Below, one piece after another: positions 23,106 through 31,623 of a stretch of 34,405 bases of DNA (position 1 is its first letter; each line of letters starts with the position of its first letter). The position numbers were made by a program, and so were the translations under genes. The notes under the pieces are model-generated. The model did no database searches. It was not told the DNA's origin and saw only the letters and a list, made by a program, of their open reading frames with translations. This DNA comes from an uncultured Collinsella sp. (GTDB lineage: Bacteria; Actinomycetota; Coriobacteriia; Coriobacteriales; Coriobacteriaceae), in assembly GCA_900544845.1 (NCBI GenBank), contig UQWV01000018.1, forward strand, positions 1 through 34,405, given 5' to 3'.

Positions 23106-24044
23106 ATGACTACCGATAAGCCGATCGATGTTGCGATTATCGGTGGCGGCCCCGCGGGCTATGCTGCCGCCATTTATGCTGCGCGTGCCAACCTGACGAC
23201 GACCGTGATTGAGCAGGGCATGTCGGGAGGGCAGATCGCCACAACCAATGAGGTCGAGAACTATCCGGGTTTCCCGCTCCTGAGTGGCGCCGAACTCGGC
23301 GAGCGTTTTCAGCAGCATGCAGAGGGCCTGGGAGCACAGGTTACATGGAGCATGGTTACGGGTATCGATTACGATGCCGATGCAGCGTTGTTTACGGTGC
23401 ATCACGATATGGGCGATACGCTGGCCTCGAGTGTTATCGCTTGCATGGGTGCCACGCCGCGTCCGGCAGGTTTCGCAGGCGAGGATACGTATCGCGGTCG
23501 TGGCGTTTCATATTGCGCAACATGTGACGGCATGTTTTTCCGCGGCAAGCAGGTTTTTGTAATCGGTGGTGGCAATTCGGCATGCGAAGAGGCTCTGTTC
23601 CTGTCCGACATTGCCAACAGTGTGACCATCGTGCTGCGCCGCGACCAGTTCCGTGCGCCCGATGGTGTTGTTCAGAAAGTACTCGCAAAGGACAATATTA
23701 CAGTTAGGTACCAAACTAGTATTGTGGAGCTATCGGGCGAAGCCATGCCAACGACGATTACCTTTAAGGACAATGCATCCGGCGAGACTCATACCGAGTC
23801 ATTTGAGCCCGGCTCGTTTGGCATCTTTGTCTTTACCGGAACGCAGCCCCATACCGAGCTTGTTGAGCATCTAGTCGATCTGGCGCCTGATGGCGGCATT
23901 CTGACTGATGAATCCATGGCGACCCGCACGCCAGGTCTATTTGCCGCTGGCGATATCCGTTCCAAACGTTTACGCCAGGTTGTGACCGCTGTTTCGGACG
24001 GAGCCATAGCGGCAACGAGCGCATACGCGTTTCTCCGTGGATAA
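23106..24044 (+). CDS. trxB: Thioredoxin reductase (NADPH)
   Basis: 312 residues, the length of bacterial TrxB. The FAD-binding motif is IIGGGPAGYAAAIYAARA near the N-terminus. The redox-active disulfide is C137-A-T-C140 in SYCATCDG. The NADPH site contains VIGGGNSACEEA, and the second FAD motif is GLFAAGDIR near the C-terminus. The start is ATG 23106 with GAAAGGA just upstream; in-frame codons before it (from 23031) lie in the promoter region. A strong terminator follows 42 bases after the stop. No thioredoxin gene lies next to it. Confidence 0.96.
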   Translation: MTTDKPIDVAIIGGGPAGYAAAIYAARANLTTTVIEQGMSGGQIATTNEVENYPGFPLLSGAELGERFQQHAEGLGAQVTWSMVTGIDYDADAALFTVHHDMGDTLASSVIACMGATPRPAGFAGEDTYRGRGVSYCATCDGMFFRGKQVFVIGGGNSACEEALFLSDIANSVTIVLRRDQFRAPDGVVQKVLAKDNITVRYQTSIVELSGEAMPTTITFKDNASGETHTESFEPGSFGIFVFTGTQPHTELVEHLVDLAPDGGILTDESMATRTPGLFAAGDIRSKRLRQVVTAVSDGAIAATSAYAFLRG

Positions 24045-24085
24045 GTACGATAATATATCTTATGTAAGGTTGATATCAATTTACT

Positions 24086-24125
24086 AAATGGCGGGACGAT
24101 GCATCAGTGCACTGTCCCGCCATTT
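24086..24125 (+). terminator. Intrinsic terminator of trxB
   Basis: AAATGGCGGGAC (24086-24097) pairs perfectly with GTCCCGCCATTT (24114-24125), and the T run continues to 24127. The 16-base loop includes its own TGCA repeats. A clear Rho-independent terminator. Confidence 0.92.
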
Positions 24126-24151
24126 TTCTTGGCGGCTATGTGGTATGCAAA

Positions 24152-24173
24152 ACTAGATAACCTAGAATACAAT
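24152..24173 (+). promoter_or_regulatory. Candidate promoter and operator of the DUF1836 gene
   Basis: TACAAT at 24168-24173 is a good -10. Upstream, CTAG-ATAAC-CTAG (24153-24165) is a short inverted repeat in the spacer position. The string ACTAGATAACC (24152-24162) resembles ACTAGATAGCC in the arm of the inverted repeat upstream of degV. No good -35 is visible, so an activator or a self-acting regulator is possible. Confidence 0.4.
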
Positions 24174-24197
24174 ATAGAAAACGAACGGAGGCCTCTT

Positions 24198-24809
24198 ATG
24201 AACCACGCTAAATACGTTATTCCGATGTCCGATTCGTCGGTCAGCATTAAGCCCGAGGATATTCAGCCCACAGTGCTGCCCGATGCATTCATTCAGTCCG
24301 ATATCGTGCGTAAACTCAATACGTTAAGTCTGCCGCGCTATAACCAGTTGCCCAATGTGACGCTCTACCGCGACCAGGTCATTGAGTATGTTGCGCTGTG
24401 GATGGAGCCGCTGTCCATTTGCGTTGAGCAACCTGTGATTACGCCATCGATGATCAATAACTACGTGAAGGTCGGCCTGGTGCCTGCTCCGGTCAAAAAG
24501 CAATATGGCCGCGAGCAGATTGCCCGCCTGATCGCTATCTGCCTCTTTAAGCAGGTGCTACCTATTGCTGCGGTGCAGGCGCTCTTTAACATTCAGCGTT
24601 TGAGCTATGATGCCCCGACGGCTTTCGATTATGTGGTCGATCAGCTCGAGGCATCGATTCGTTCGGCGTTTTCCGTCGAGCAGACGCCGGTTCCCGATAC
24701 GGCGCATCAGGTAACGCGTGAGTCGCTGCTTGTGCGCAGTGCGGTTTCATCCTTCGTTTCGAAGGCGTACCTGATGAGCTATCTAAAGTTTAATGGGTTT
24801 AATAGCTAG
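24198..24809 (+). CDS. DUF1836-family putative transcriptional regulator
   Basis: 203 residues. The central part (ITPSMINNYVKVGLVPAPVKK, then QYGREQIARLIAICLFKQVL) matches the DUF1836 family, whose N-terminal half resembles a MerR-like winged helix-turn-helix. The function of the family is not established. The N-terminal 90 residues and the C-terminal tail are otherwise unrecognised. The start is ATG 24198, with CGGAGG at 24186-24191; longer in-frame starts run back through the trxB terminator. It converges with degV across a shared bidirectional terminator. DUF1836 and degV genes are often neighbours in Firmicutes, which makes a regulatory link plausible but unproven. Confidence 0.8.
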   Translation: MNHAKYVIPMSDSSVSIKPEDIQPTVLPDAFIQSDIVRKLNTLSLPRYNQLPNVTLYRDQVIEYVALWMEPLSICVEQPVITPSMINNYVKVGLVPAPVKKQYGREQIARLIAICLFKQVLPIAAVQALFNIQRLSYDAPTAFDYVVDQLEASIRSAFSVEQTPVPDTAHQVTRESLLVRSAVSSFVSKAYLMSYLKFNGFNS

Positions 24810-24821
24810 CCGACGTATAAA

Positions 24822-24863
24822 ACGGGCGGGACAAAGAGCCATCTGTCGCTTTGTCCCGCCCGT
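24822..24863. terminator. Bidirectional terminator between DUF1836 gene and degV
   Basis: ACGGGCGGGACAAAG (24822-24836) pairs perfectly with CTTTGTCCCGCCCGT (24849-24863), 15 bp with a 12-base loop. ATTTTTG follows on the plus strand, and a shorter TTTTA follows on the minus strand, so it can end both convergent transcripts. Confidence 0.9.
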
Positions 24864-24882
24864 ATTTTTGCTTGGTAGGACT

Positions 24883-25749
24883 TTATTTGCCCGAAGCTAC
24901 GCCCATGCCGTAGCCGATGATGAGGCCGTGCATCTCGGCGTAATAGGAATCCAGGCCGTTGCAGGGCATGATGATGGTCTTGGAGCCTGGCCAGCGCTCC
25001 ACAATTCGGCTGGCAAGTGCCTGGGCGCCTGCCTCATTCTCGACATGGTCGATAACGACCTCGCCGCCCGTAAAACCCTCGGCTTCCATGGTGTCGATGA
25101 TCTTGTTGAGCATCTTCTTTTCGCCACGCGTGTGCTCGACGAGTTCGATTTTACCGGCCTCGCTCGCCGTGCCCAAAATGCGGATATTGAGCTTGTTGGC
25201 AATGACGCCGGCTGCCTTAGGGATACGTCCGGCTTTGGCGAGGTTTTCGTAATTGCACAAACTGAAGAGGATTTTGCTGTTCTGTTCAAGGCTATCGAAG
25301 TATGCGCAAGCATCCTCGAATGAGACATCCGGGTTGCTTGCAAGATAGCGGTCGAACAGCAAGAAAATAAGGTCCATTTTGCCGCCAGCTGCGCGTGAAT
25401 TGACAAGATGAATCTGCCGGTCGGGCTCCTTGGCAAGAACCATATCGCGAGCCGTGGCTGCCGCATTGTAGCTGCCCGACACGCCCTCAGAGATTGGCAT
25501 GCAGATGGTCTTGTCTGCCAATTTGAAGAGCTCGGCCCACTCCCCTACGCTGGGACAAGCGCTCGAAGAAGCGTTCGTCTCCGCCTGAACAGCGCAGTTG
25601 AGCTCATGTACATCGAGCGAAAGGTCATCGACGAATTCACGCTCCCCCACTCGAATTTTGAGGGGCGCAAATGCAAAGGTGGTATGGGGCGCGGTCGGTT
25701 GCCAATCGCGGAGGTTACAGCTTGAATCTGAGATAAGTGCCCAGCTCAT
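24883..25749 (-). CDS. DegV-family fatty-acid-binding protein
   Basis: 288 residues. The N-terminal SDSSCNL motif and the acyl-binding segments CMPISEGVSGSYNAA and NSRAAGGKMD are those of the DegV family. Members bind long-chain fatty acids; FakB proteins present them to the FakA kinase. No fakA lies in this window, so a FakB role is possible but not shown. The start codon ATG follows AAAGGACCC on the minus strand. A TATAAT lies about 30 bases upstream and a perfect 16-bp inverted repeat beyond it, suggesting control by a dedicated DNA-binding protein. Confidence 0.9.
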   Translation of the reverse strand: MSWALISDSSCNLRDWQPTAPHTTFAFAPLKIRVGEREFVDDLSLDVHELNCAVQAETNASSSACPSVGEWAELFKLADKTICMPISEGVSGSYNAAATARDMVLAKEPDRQIHLVNSRAAGGKMDLIFLLFDRYLASNPDVSFEDACAYFDSLEQNSKILFSLCNYENLAKAGRIPKAAGVIANKLNIRILGTASEAGKIELVEHTRGEKKMLNKIIDTMEAEGFTGGEVVIDHVENEAGAQALASRIVERWPGSKTIIMPCNGLDSYYAEMHGLIIGYGMGVASGK

Positions 25750-25778
25750 AGAGGGTCCTTTCTAATTGTTCCTCAACA

Positions 25779-25784
25779 ATTATA
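25779..25784 (-). promoter_or_regulatory. -10 element of degV
   Basis: TATAAT on the minus strand, about 30 bases before the degV ATG. The expected -35 position, about 25802-25807, reads GTACAT and overlaps the edge of the inverted repeat, so no consensus -35 is present. Confidence 0.6.
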
Positions 25785-25802
25785 GCCATCTTGCAAACTG
25801 AA

Positions 25803-25841
25803 TGTACGGCTATCTAGTTTTGAATACTAGATAGCCGTACA
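25803..25841. promoter_or_regulatory. Perfect 16-bp inverted repeat upstream of degV (putative operator)
   Basis: TGTACGGCTATCTAGT (25803-25818) and ACTAGATAGCCGTACA (25826-25841) are exact inverted copies, seven bases apart. The repeat covers the -35 region of degV. It has no T run on the degV-distal side and lies beyond the terminator of the upstream gene, so an operator is more likely than a terminator. Its ACTAGATA half recurs in the DUF1836 promoter. Confidence 0.65.
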
Positions 25842-25857
25842 AGATTAGAGAAAAAAA

Positions 25858-25888
25858 TGGACCTCGCGACTTAAAGCCACGAGGTCCA
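25858..25888 (-). terminator. Intrinsic terminator of the NlpC/P60 gene
   Basis: On the minus strand TGGACCTCG and CGAGGTCCA form a 9-bp stem with a 13-base loop, followed by TTTTTTCTC. It lies 24 bases after the stop at 25913 and ends the pgsA2-garA-ftsR-apt-nlpC transcript. Confidence 0.92.
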
Positions 25889-25912
25889 CATTCACACGCT
25901 GTGTAAGATGAC

Positions 25913-27040
25913 TTAGTAACGCACGAAGATATAGTTGTTGTTCATACCGGCGGCAACGGAGCTGATGATAACACCTGTGTTGTAGTCGGAAGCATGAATC
26001 ATCTGACCACCACCGATGTAAATGCCGGTGTGGTACGAGTTGACCACAACGTCACCGGGCTGCGGATCGGACACACGCGTCCAGCCCATAAAGGTACCCG
26101 TGGTGCCCAGGCGGCAATAGCGACCAGTGAGGCAATAGCTAACAAAACCAGAGCAGTCGAAGCTGTTCGGGCCAATTCCGCCCCAGGAATAAGCGCAACC
26201 AAGCTTGCTGTATGCACGCGAGACAACAGAACCGCCATCGACGGACTGGCTCGGAGCAGAAGGCGTCGGAGCCGGAGCGGGCGTGGAGGGCTGCGGTGTA
26301 GGAGCAGGTGCCGGCGTAGGAGCCGGAGTGTTGCCGCCCTGGTTGTTGTTATTGCTGGTCTGGCCACCGTTGTTGGTGTTCTCGGTCGTGCCCGCAGTTT
26401 CGCTGCTCACCGCGGCCTTCTCGGCAGTGCTGGCGTTAATGCCCGCCTGCAGTGCGGCGTTCGCCTCAGCCTCGGCGGCAAGCTCGGCCTGCAGCTGAGA
26501 ATCCAGGGAGTTCACGACGCTCTGCGCCTCTGCCTGCTGGGCGTTGAGCTCGTCGACCTTTTTCTGCGTGTCGGCGACGTTCTTCTCCTGCTCGGCCTGC
26601 TTATCGGTGAGCTGCTGCTTAAGCTCCTTGACCTCTTGAATGGTCTGAGCTTGCTTATCGGAAACTTTGCCGTAGTAGAACAGACGGTTGAGCATATCGC
26701 TCAGATCATCGACACCCGTCAAAACCTGAAGCAGGCTCAGACCGCCGGTTTTGTACTCGCCGGCGACATAGGTCGAGAGCTTGGCCTGACCATCGGCGAT
26801 CTCCTGCTGCTTTTGCGTGATCTCGCCGGCAGTCTGATCGAGCGCCTGCGTCTGCGTGGCAAGCTCATCGTAAATCTGCTGGGTTTGGGTGCCGATCTGC
26901 TCGAGTTTCGTACGAGCAGCGGCAAGGTCGGATGCGGTATCGGCGTAGGCAGGAGCCGCGAGGCCCAAGCCCAAAACACAAGCGAGGGTTGCCGTAGCAG
27001 CGCAGCGTGCCATGTTTTTGTGCGTGTTTGCTGTGCGCAT
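25913..27040 (-). CDS. Secreted NlpC/P60 peptidoglycan hydrolase with coiled-coil
   Basis: 375 residues. A signal peptide ends near AAPAYA-D (about residue 33). A long Gln/Ala/Glu-rich coiled coil (about 35-215) follows, of the type that keeps RipA/CwlO-like enzymes inactive. A Pro/Ala/Thr linker (PAPTPAPAPTPQPSTPAP) comes next. The C-terminal NlpC/P60 domain has catalytic C296 (FDCSGF), H337 (YHTGIYIG) and a third polar site H349 (MIHA). It would cleave peptide stems during cell separation. A GGAAAGGAAG SD precedes ATG 27040. It is the last gene of the minus-strand cluster, 32 bases after apt, and is followed by a terminator. Confidence 0.93.
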   Translation of the reverse strand: MRTANTHKNMARCAATATLACVLGLGLAAPAYADTASDLAAARTKLEQIGTQTQQIYDELATQTQALDQTAGEITQKQQEIADGQAKLSTYVAGEYKTGGLSLLQVLTGVDDLSDMLNRLFYYGKVSDKQAQTIQEVKELKQQLTDKQAEQEKNVADTQKKVDELNAQQAEAQSVVNSLDSQLQAELAAEAEANAALQAGINASTAEKAAVSSETAGTTENTNNGGQTSNNNNQGGNTPAPTPAPAPTPQPSTPAPAPTPSAPSQSVDGGSVVSRAYSKLGCAYSWGGIGPNSFDCSGFVSYCLTGRYCRLGTTGTFMGWTRVSDPQPGDVVVNSYHTGIYIGGGQMIHASDYNTGVIISSVAAGMNNNYIFVRY

Positions 27041-27072
27041 GTAGCTTCCTTTCCAGTAACTAAGGGTAACGG

Positions 27073-27603
27073 CTAGTCTACCGTCACCAGGCTAAAGAGC
27101 TCCACATCGTCATCAGACGGCGTGAGCTTCTCGCGCGGGTTGAGAAACGCAAGCTCAAGTATACAACCGTAACCGATAAGCTTTGCGCCCATATCTCGCA
27201 CCAGTTTACCTGTTGCCTCGACGGTTCCGCCCGTCGCGACCAAGTCGTCCAGAATCAACACGGTATCTTTAGAGCTGATAGCGTCGGCATGGATCTCAAT
27301 TGAATCGGTGCCGTACTCGAGCTCGTAGCTCTGGCTTACGGTCTCGCGCGGCAGCTTGCCCGGTTTACGTGCGGGAACAAAGCCGGCGCCAAGGGCTACA
27401 GCCACCGGTACGCCAACCATAAAGCCGCGAGCCTCGGGACCCACGACCTTGGTGATTCCCATGCCGGCAAAGTGCTCGGCGAGGGTATCGGTCATGGCTT
27501 TGAGCGCCTCGGGATTGCCAAAGAGCGGCGTGATGTCTTTAAAGATGACTCCGGGCTCGGGATAGTCGGGGATGTCGACGATTTGAGATTCGAAGTCGTA
27601 CAT
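27073..27603 (-). CDS. apt: Adenine phosphoribosyltransferase
   Basis: 176 residues. Apt makes AMP from adenine and PRPP. The PRPP-binding motif is VLILDDLVATGGT. Upstream landmarks are PGVIFKDITPLF near the N-terminus, GPEARGF, and FVPARKPGKLP. The start ATG 27603 has AAAGG seven bases upstream; the in-frame codon at 27618 is too close to the SD. It lies 40 bases after ftsR and 32 before the NlpC gene, so it is probably in the operon. The link to its neighbours is not functional in any obvious way. Confidence 0.96.
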   Translation of the reverse strand: MYDFESQIVDIPDYPEPGVIFKDITPLFGNPEALKAMTDTLAEHFAGMGITKVVGPEARGFMVGVPVAVALGAGFVPARKPGKLPRETVSQSYELEYGTDSIEIHADAISSKDTVLILDDLVATGGTVEATGKLVRDMGAKLIGYGCILELAFLNPREKLTPSDDDVELFSLVTVD

Positions 27604-27643
27604 TGCATGACCTTTCAATGGGTTGCCGGATAAGCGGCAGCGG

Positions 27644-28522
27644 TTATTTGCCCGCCGTGGCGGTGCCGGAGTGCGAAGGGGCGACGACCTTGAGCGGCTT
27701 TACGAGAGAATCCTCGTGCGAAGCCGGCGTGGCTATCTCTTCGTTTTTGGCTTTGGTGGACTCGGAGCGAGTGATTTCCTCATCGAGTGCATCGATGTCG
27801 GCGTCCTCGACCACGGCATTGAGCGACTCAAAAACGCGGTTCTTGAGCAGCGCAGTGTGCACACCCTCGGTCAGGTCGTGAAGCTTCTTAAACGCACGCT
27901 CGAGCTTGGCGTCGCGCTCGTCATCGGAGGTATCCATTCCGAGCATGCTCACGAGCACCTGCTCAAACATCGAGGACTCGCGGTTGGCGGAAGACACGTA
28001 CTGACGCAGGTTGCGGGGCTCGATATGGAAGCGTGACAGCTCGGAGCAGTAGCGGATGATTGGAAAATCGCGACCATCGACGAGCTCACGATTCTGCGGA
28101 CTCTTGATGATGCGAATGAGGTCGTTCTCGGCGAGCGAGCGGATAAACGAAATCTCGACGCCCAGCATATCGGGAATGGTCTCAATGGGATGCAGCTTTT
28201 GCTTAGTCTCCTTGGGCTCCGTCTTGAGCGGAACATCGGACAGCAAGCCCACCTCGTAAGCGAGCGTTGACAGGTCCGTGGCGTTTTCCAAGCGCTGCTT
28301 AATCACGTTGAGCGGCATATAGCGGGTCTTCTGCAAATGCAGGATGACCTCCAGGCGATCAACGTCCTCCTTAGAGTACTGACGGTATCCCTTAGGCGTA
28401 CGATGAGGGGTAATGAGCCCCTCATCTTCTAGAAATCTAATTTTTGAGTTCGAAAGATCGGGGTATGCGCCTCGAAGTAGGTTGACGACTTGGCCGATAC
28501 TTAGATAGTTGCGTTCGGCCAT
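27644..28522 (-). CDS. ftsR: MerR-family regulator, FtsR type
   Basis: 292 residues. The N-terminal MerR winged helix is YLSIGQVVNLLRGAYPDLS and IRFLEDEGLITPHRTPKGYR, with the HRTPKGYRQY loop. This length and its place directly after an FHA protein match FtsR of corynebacteria and Rv1828 of mycobacteria, regulators of ftsZ and growth. The C-terminal half is a helical domain of unknown ligand followed by an acidic, Ser/Thr-rich tail. It starts three bases after the FHA gene and is surely co-transcribed. The name rests on synteny and overall architecture, not on a demonstrated target. Confidence 0.8.
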   Translation of the reverse strand: MAERNYLSIGQVVNLLRGAYPDLSNSKIRFLEDEGLITPHRTPKGYRQYSKEDVDRLEVILHLQKTRYMPLNVIKQRLENATDLSTLAYEVGLLSDVPLKTEPKETKQKLHPIETIPDMLGVEISFIRSLAENDLIRIIKSPQNRELVDGRDFPIIRYCSELSRFHIEPRNLRQYVSSANRESSMFEQVLVSMLGMDTSDDERDAKLERAFKKLHDLTEGVHTALLKNRVFESLNAVVEDADIDALDEEITRSESTKAKNEEIATPASHEDSLVKPLKVVAPSHSGTATAGK

Positions 28523-28525
28523 GCC

Positions 28526-28960
28526 CTACTCACCGGTTTCGATGCGCTCCGGCGTGCTCTCGTGGTAGATGAGCGTAAACGTACCGATCTGGACGGAAGA
28601 ACCGTCGTGCAGCGGGGCTGCATTGACGATGGCACCGTCGACCCAGGTGCCATTGAGCGAGCCCAAGTCCTCGATGCGAGCGCCGAGGCCCTCGCGGATA
28701 ATGCGCGCGTGGCTGCGCGATACGGTCATGTCATTGAGGAAGATGCCGTTCGCAGGATCGCGGCCGATGGTGGTCACGTCGTCCTCGAGCTCAAAGGCGG
28801 CACCAGTCTGCGGACCCTTGACGATGGACAGAACGGGGGCGGTGATGCGCACGTTGGCCATGAGGTCGGGAACGGTGACGTCGCTTGAAGGCACGCGGAA
28901 TACGCAGGTAGCGTCAGCAGTCTTATCATTCTGAGGCATATTGTTAACCATGTTGTCCAT
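28526..28960 (-). CDS. garA: FHA-domain protein of the GarA/OdhI type
   Basis: 144 residues. The FHA domain (about 45-140) has the phosphothreonine-binding landmarks TIGRDPANGIFLNDMTVSRS, HARI and SLNGTWVDG. GarA and OdhI inhibit 2-oxoglutarate dehydrogenase and regulate glutamate metabolism. In them an N-terminal ETTSVFR motif is phosphorylated by Ser/Thr kinases and then bound by the FHA domain itself. Here the matching segment is DATCVFR (residues 16-22). T18 corresponds to the second Thr of the motif; the first Thr is replaced by Ala. No Ser/Thr kinase gene lies in the window. Start ATG 28960 is chosen for the upstream AGGGG. The pgsA2-garA-ftsR order is actinobacterial. Confidence 0.85.
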   Translation of the reverse strand: MDNMVNNMPQNDKTADATCVFRVPSSDVTVPDLMANVRITAPVLSIVKGPQTGAAFELEDDVTTIGRDPANGIFLNDMTVSRSHARIIREGLGARIEDLGSLNGTWVDGAIVNAAPLHDGSSVQIGTFTLIYHESTPERIETGE

Positions 28961-29026
28961 GACAACCCCTAACTTATCGCGGACGTGCCGCAAATAATGA
29001 ACCGTACGTAATCATACCCCAACGAA

Positions 29027-29731
29027 TCAGTCTTCGATTTCAGGGTTCAGAAAGTCGATGTCCTCGTCCTCGGGATGCGCGAGAGCCTGTTTAATGGCCA
29101 CTCCGCCCTTAATGGAATAGATGACAGCCGTGAGCATGGAGAAGATCACGCCGCCGTACACAAAGAAGATGCCGAGGGGCACCGAGCTTCCGTTGAGGCC
29201 CGGGAAGGCCGTAAGGGTTGAAGGTAAAAGATGCAGGCCGTCAATAACGGGGAACCCGAGCAGCATGAGCGAGAAGCCGGTCATGAGCAGTGCAGTGGCA
29301 ATCTTTCCGGGAAAGACGACATCGATGGGGCGACGGTGATAATGACGCACGATAAGCGTGCCGATGCCCAGATAGATGTCGCGGCCAATAATGAGCACGC
29401 AGACCCAGATGGGCAGCTCTCCGCGGACCACCAGCCCAAGTACGCCGGTGAACAGCAGCGCACGGTCGCAGATAGGATCCATGACCTTGCCGAGCCACGA
29501 GACCGTCTTGGTCATGCGGGCGATCTGACCGTCCATCCAGTCGGTAGAGGCGGCAACGGCGTAGATAACGATGGCGATGACGCGGTTGTTATCCGTCACA
29601 AACAGGTACAGAAATACCAGGGTGAGGATCAGGCGCGTAAAGGTGATGAAATTGGAGATCGTAAAGATCTTATTCGACGGGTAATCGGAAGTGCCGATAA
29701 GCTCCTTTTTGATCTTCTTTTTTATGCCCAC
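29027..29731 (-). CDS. CDP-alcohol phosphatidyltransferase, second PgsA-like protein
   Basis: 234 residues, membrane-embedded. The CDP-alcohol phosphotransferase signature D-x2-D-G-x2-A-R-x8-G-x3-D-x3-D is complete (starting DWMDGQIARM). Several hydrophobic helices flank it. It differs from the pgsA at 8178 and may make another phospholipid, as PgsA2 of mycobacteria was named by position rather than proven activity. The start is GTG 29731, with GGGGGAG four bases upstream; earlier in-frame codons overlap the promoter. It heads the minus-strand pgsA2-garA-ftsR-apt-nlpC cluster and ends 66 bases before garA. Confidence 0.85.
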   Translation of the reverse strand: MGIKKKIKKELIGTSDYPSNKIFTISNFITFTRLILTLVFLYLFVTDNNRVIAIVIYAVAASTDWMDGQIARMTKTVSWLGKVMDPICDRALLFTGVLGLVVRGELPIWVCVLIIGRDIYLGIGTLIVRHYHRRPIDVVFPGKIATALLMTGFSLMLLGFPVIDGLHLLPSTLTAFPGLNGSSVPLGIFFVYGGVIFSMLTAVIYSIKGGVAIKQALAHPEDEDIDFLNPEIED

Positions 29732-29767
29732 AGGACTCCCCCGCTGGTTAACGACAAAACTTTCGCT

Positions 29768-29796
29768 ACTATACCCGTTCCGGCGATGTCTATCCA
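29768..29796 (-). promoter_or_regulatory. Promoter of the pgsA2-garA-ftsR cluster
   Basis: On the minus strand TGGATA (29796-29791) and TATAGT (29773-29768) are spaced by 17 bases. It gives a leader of about 30 bases before the GTG at 29731. The nearby gene-free stretch continues to 30127. Confidence 0.55.
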
Positions 29797-29858
29797 GCGT
29801 AAGCATAGAGAGTCCAGACATGAGGAAGGCGCTTTTGGGCGGCGGTGGATTTCACATT

Positions 29859-29917
29859 CGTGTACATCAGCCTCCAAACATGCCGAAAAATGTCGGTTTT
29901 GGAGGGTGATGTACACG
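29859..29917. repeat. 20-bp imperfect inverted repeat at the edge of the GC-rich island
   Basis: CGTGTACATCA-g-CCTCCAAA (29859-29878) pairs with TTTGGAGG-g-TGATGTACACG (29898-29917), 19 of 20 positions matching. The 19-base loop contains a further CCGA/TCGG pair. No T run follows on either strand. It is more likely a repeat or operator than a terminator. It lies just before the point where base composition rises. Confidence 0.7.
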
Positions 29918-30127
29918 TTTTGATTCGGTGATTACATCGATCGGGAAAGTTGTTGCTTTAAGCAAATTAATCATGATGTGCGGGTCGAGAAGGGCTGGCG
30001 CCAAAAGAGCCCAACGGCCGTTACAGCTTCGTTAGAAACGCGCCCCACCATGGATGGTGAACCCGAAAGGTAAGGCGCGCGGGCACGGCGACTCGGCCCG
30101 CGCGCCCGGAAGAGAAAGGATAAACCC
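29918..30127 (+). promoter_or_regulatory. Leader region of the ABC transporter island, with strong hairpin
   Basis: No gene. It holds TTGCTT-T-AAGCAA (29953-29965), a palindrome that could bind a regulator. Next is CACCATGGATGGTG (30046-30059), then GGCGCGCGGGC/GCCCGCGCGCC (30074-30084 and 30096-30106), a perfect 11-bp stem with an 11-base loop 21 bases before the first ATG. The last could block or protect the leader. SD AGAAAGGA (30112-30119) precedes ATG 30128. A promoter is likely but I could not choose one with confidence. Confidence 0.5.
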
Positions 30128-30852
<725 letters not shown>

Positions 30853-30856
<4 letters not shown>

Positions 30857-31623
30857 CGGGCGAGAAAGGCGGCCTGCTCGCGGGCCTGCGCGCCGAGGCC
30901 CTGAAGTCGCGCCACGCGGCACCGGTTCGCCTGGCCGTGCTCATGGCGCTGCCGATGCCGCTGCTCGGCGCGATGCCCTACCGAGGCGTGCAGATCTTCA
31001 GCGCGTGGAACTACTGGTACGCGCTCTTCCTGCCCGTGTCTCTCTCGCTCGTGGTGGCGTGCGTCGCGCGGGCGGACGCGCGCACGCGGATGCGGGGGCT
31101 TCTGGGCCTGGGCTTCCCGCTCGGGCGCGCCTGGTGGGCCAAGGCGCTCTGGTGCCTCGCGCTCTGCACGCTCTCGAACCTCGTGGTCTTCGGCATCTAC
31201 CTCGCGGGCTCGGCGTTCTCCTCGCAGGGCCTCACGGCCGCGGGCACGCTCACGATGCTCCTCTGCGCGCTCGCCAACACGGTGACCGCGGCGTGGATGA
31301 TCCCCGCGGGGCTCTTCCTCACGGCGCGGCTCGGCATGCTCGCGGGCATCTTCTGCCCGCTCGCCGCGCAGCTCATGGGTGGGTTCGCCTGGTCGCTGAT
31401 GCCGCTGCCGCAGCTCTTTCCGCCGTCGGCGAGCATGGTCATCCCCACGAGCTTCATCCCCGTGCTGCCGAGCGGCGAGCCACTCGCGGCGGACATGGCG
31501 CTCGGCGGGGCGCTCACGGCGGACGGCATGCTCACACTGGCGGGCCTTGCGGTCTGCGCGCTCGCGTTCGCCGCGCTCACGGCGGCGGGCGCGGCCTGGT
31601 TCGCGCGCTCCGAGGAGAGGTGA
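30853..31623 (+). CDS. Lantibiotic-immunity ABC permease subunit 1 (LanE/LanG-like)
   Basis: 256 residues with about six hydrophobic helices, such as LAVLMALPMPLLGAMPY and VSLSLVVACVARA. The N-terminal cytoplasmic start (GLRAEALKSRHAAPVRLAVL) is typical of ABC-2-type bacteriocin-protection permeases. It is expected to pair with the next gene's product to form a heterodimeric membrane domain beneath the LanF-like ATPase. The ATG overlaps the ATPase stop by four bases, and its own stop overlaps the next ATG by one. Base composition is very GC-rich, well above the first 30 kb. Confidence 0.85.

Noticed and set aside
25803..25841. Intrinsic terminator
   Set aside because: No T run follows on the strand of the upstream gene, and that gene already has a strong terminator at 25858-25888. 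An operator fits better.
31005..31622. Long N-terminal extension of the second permease frame
   Set aside because: It is out of frame with the first permease gene, is arginine- and histidine-rich like random GC-rich DNA, and the ATG at 31623 is coupled to the preceding stop.
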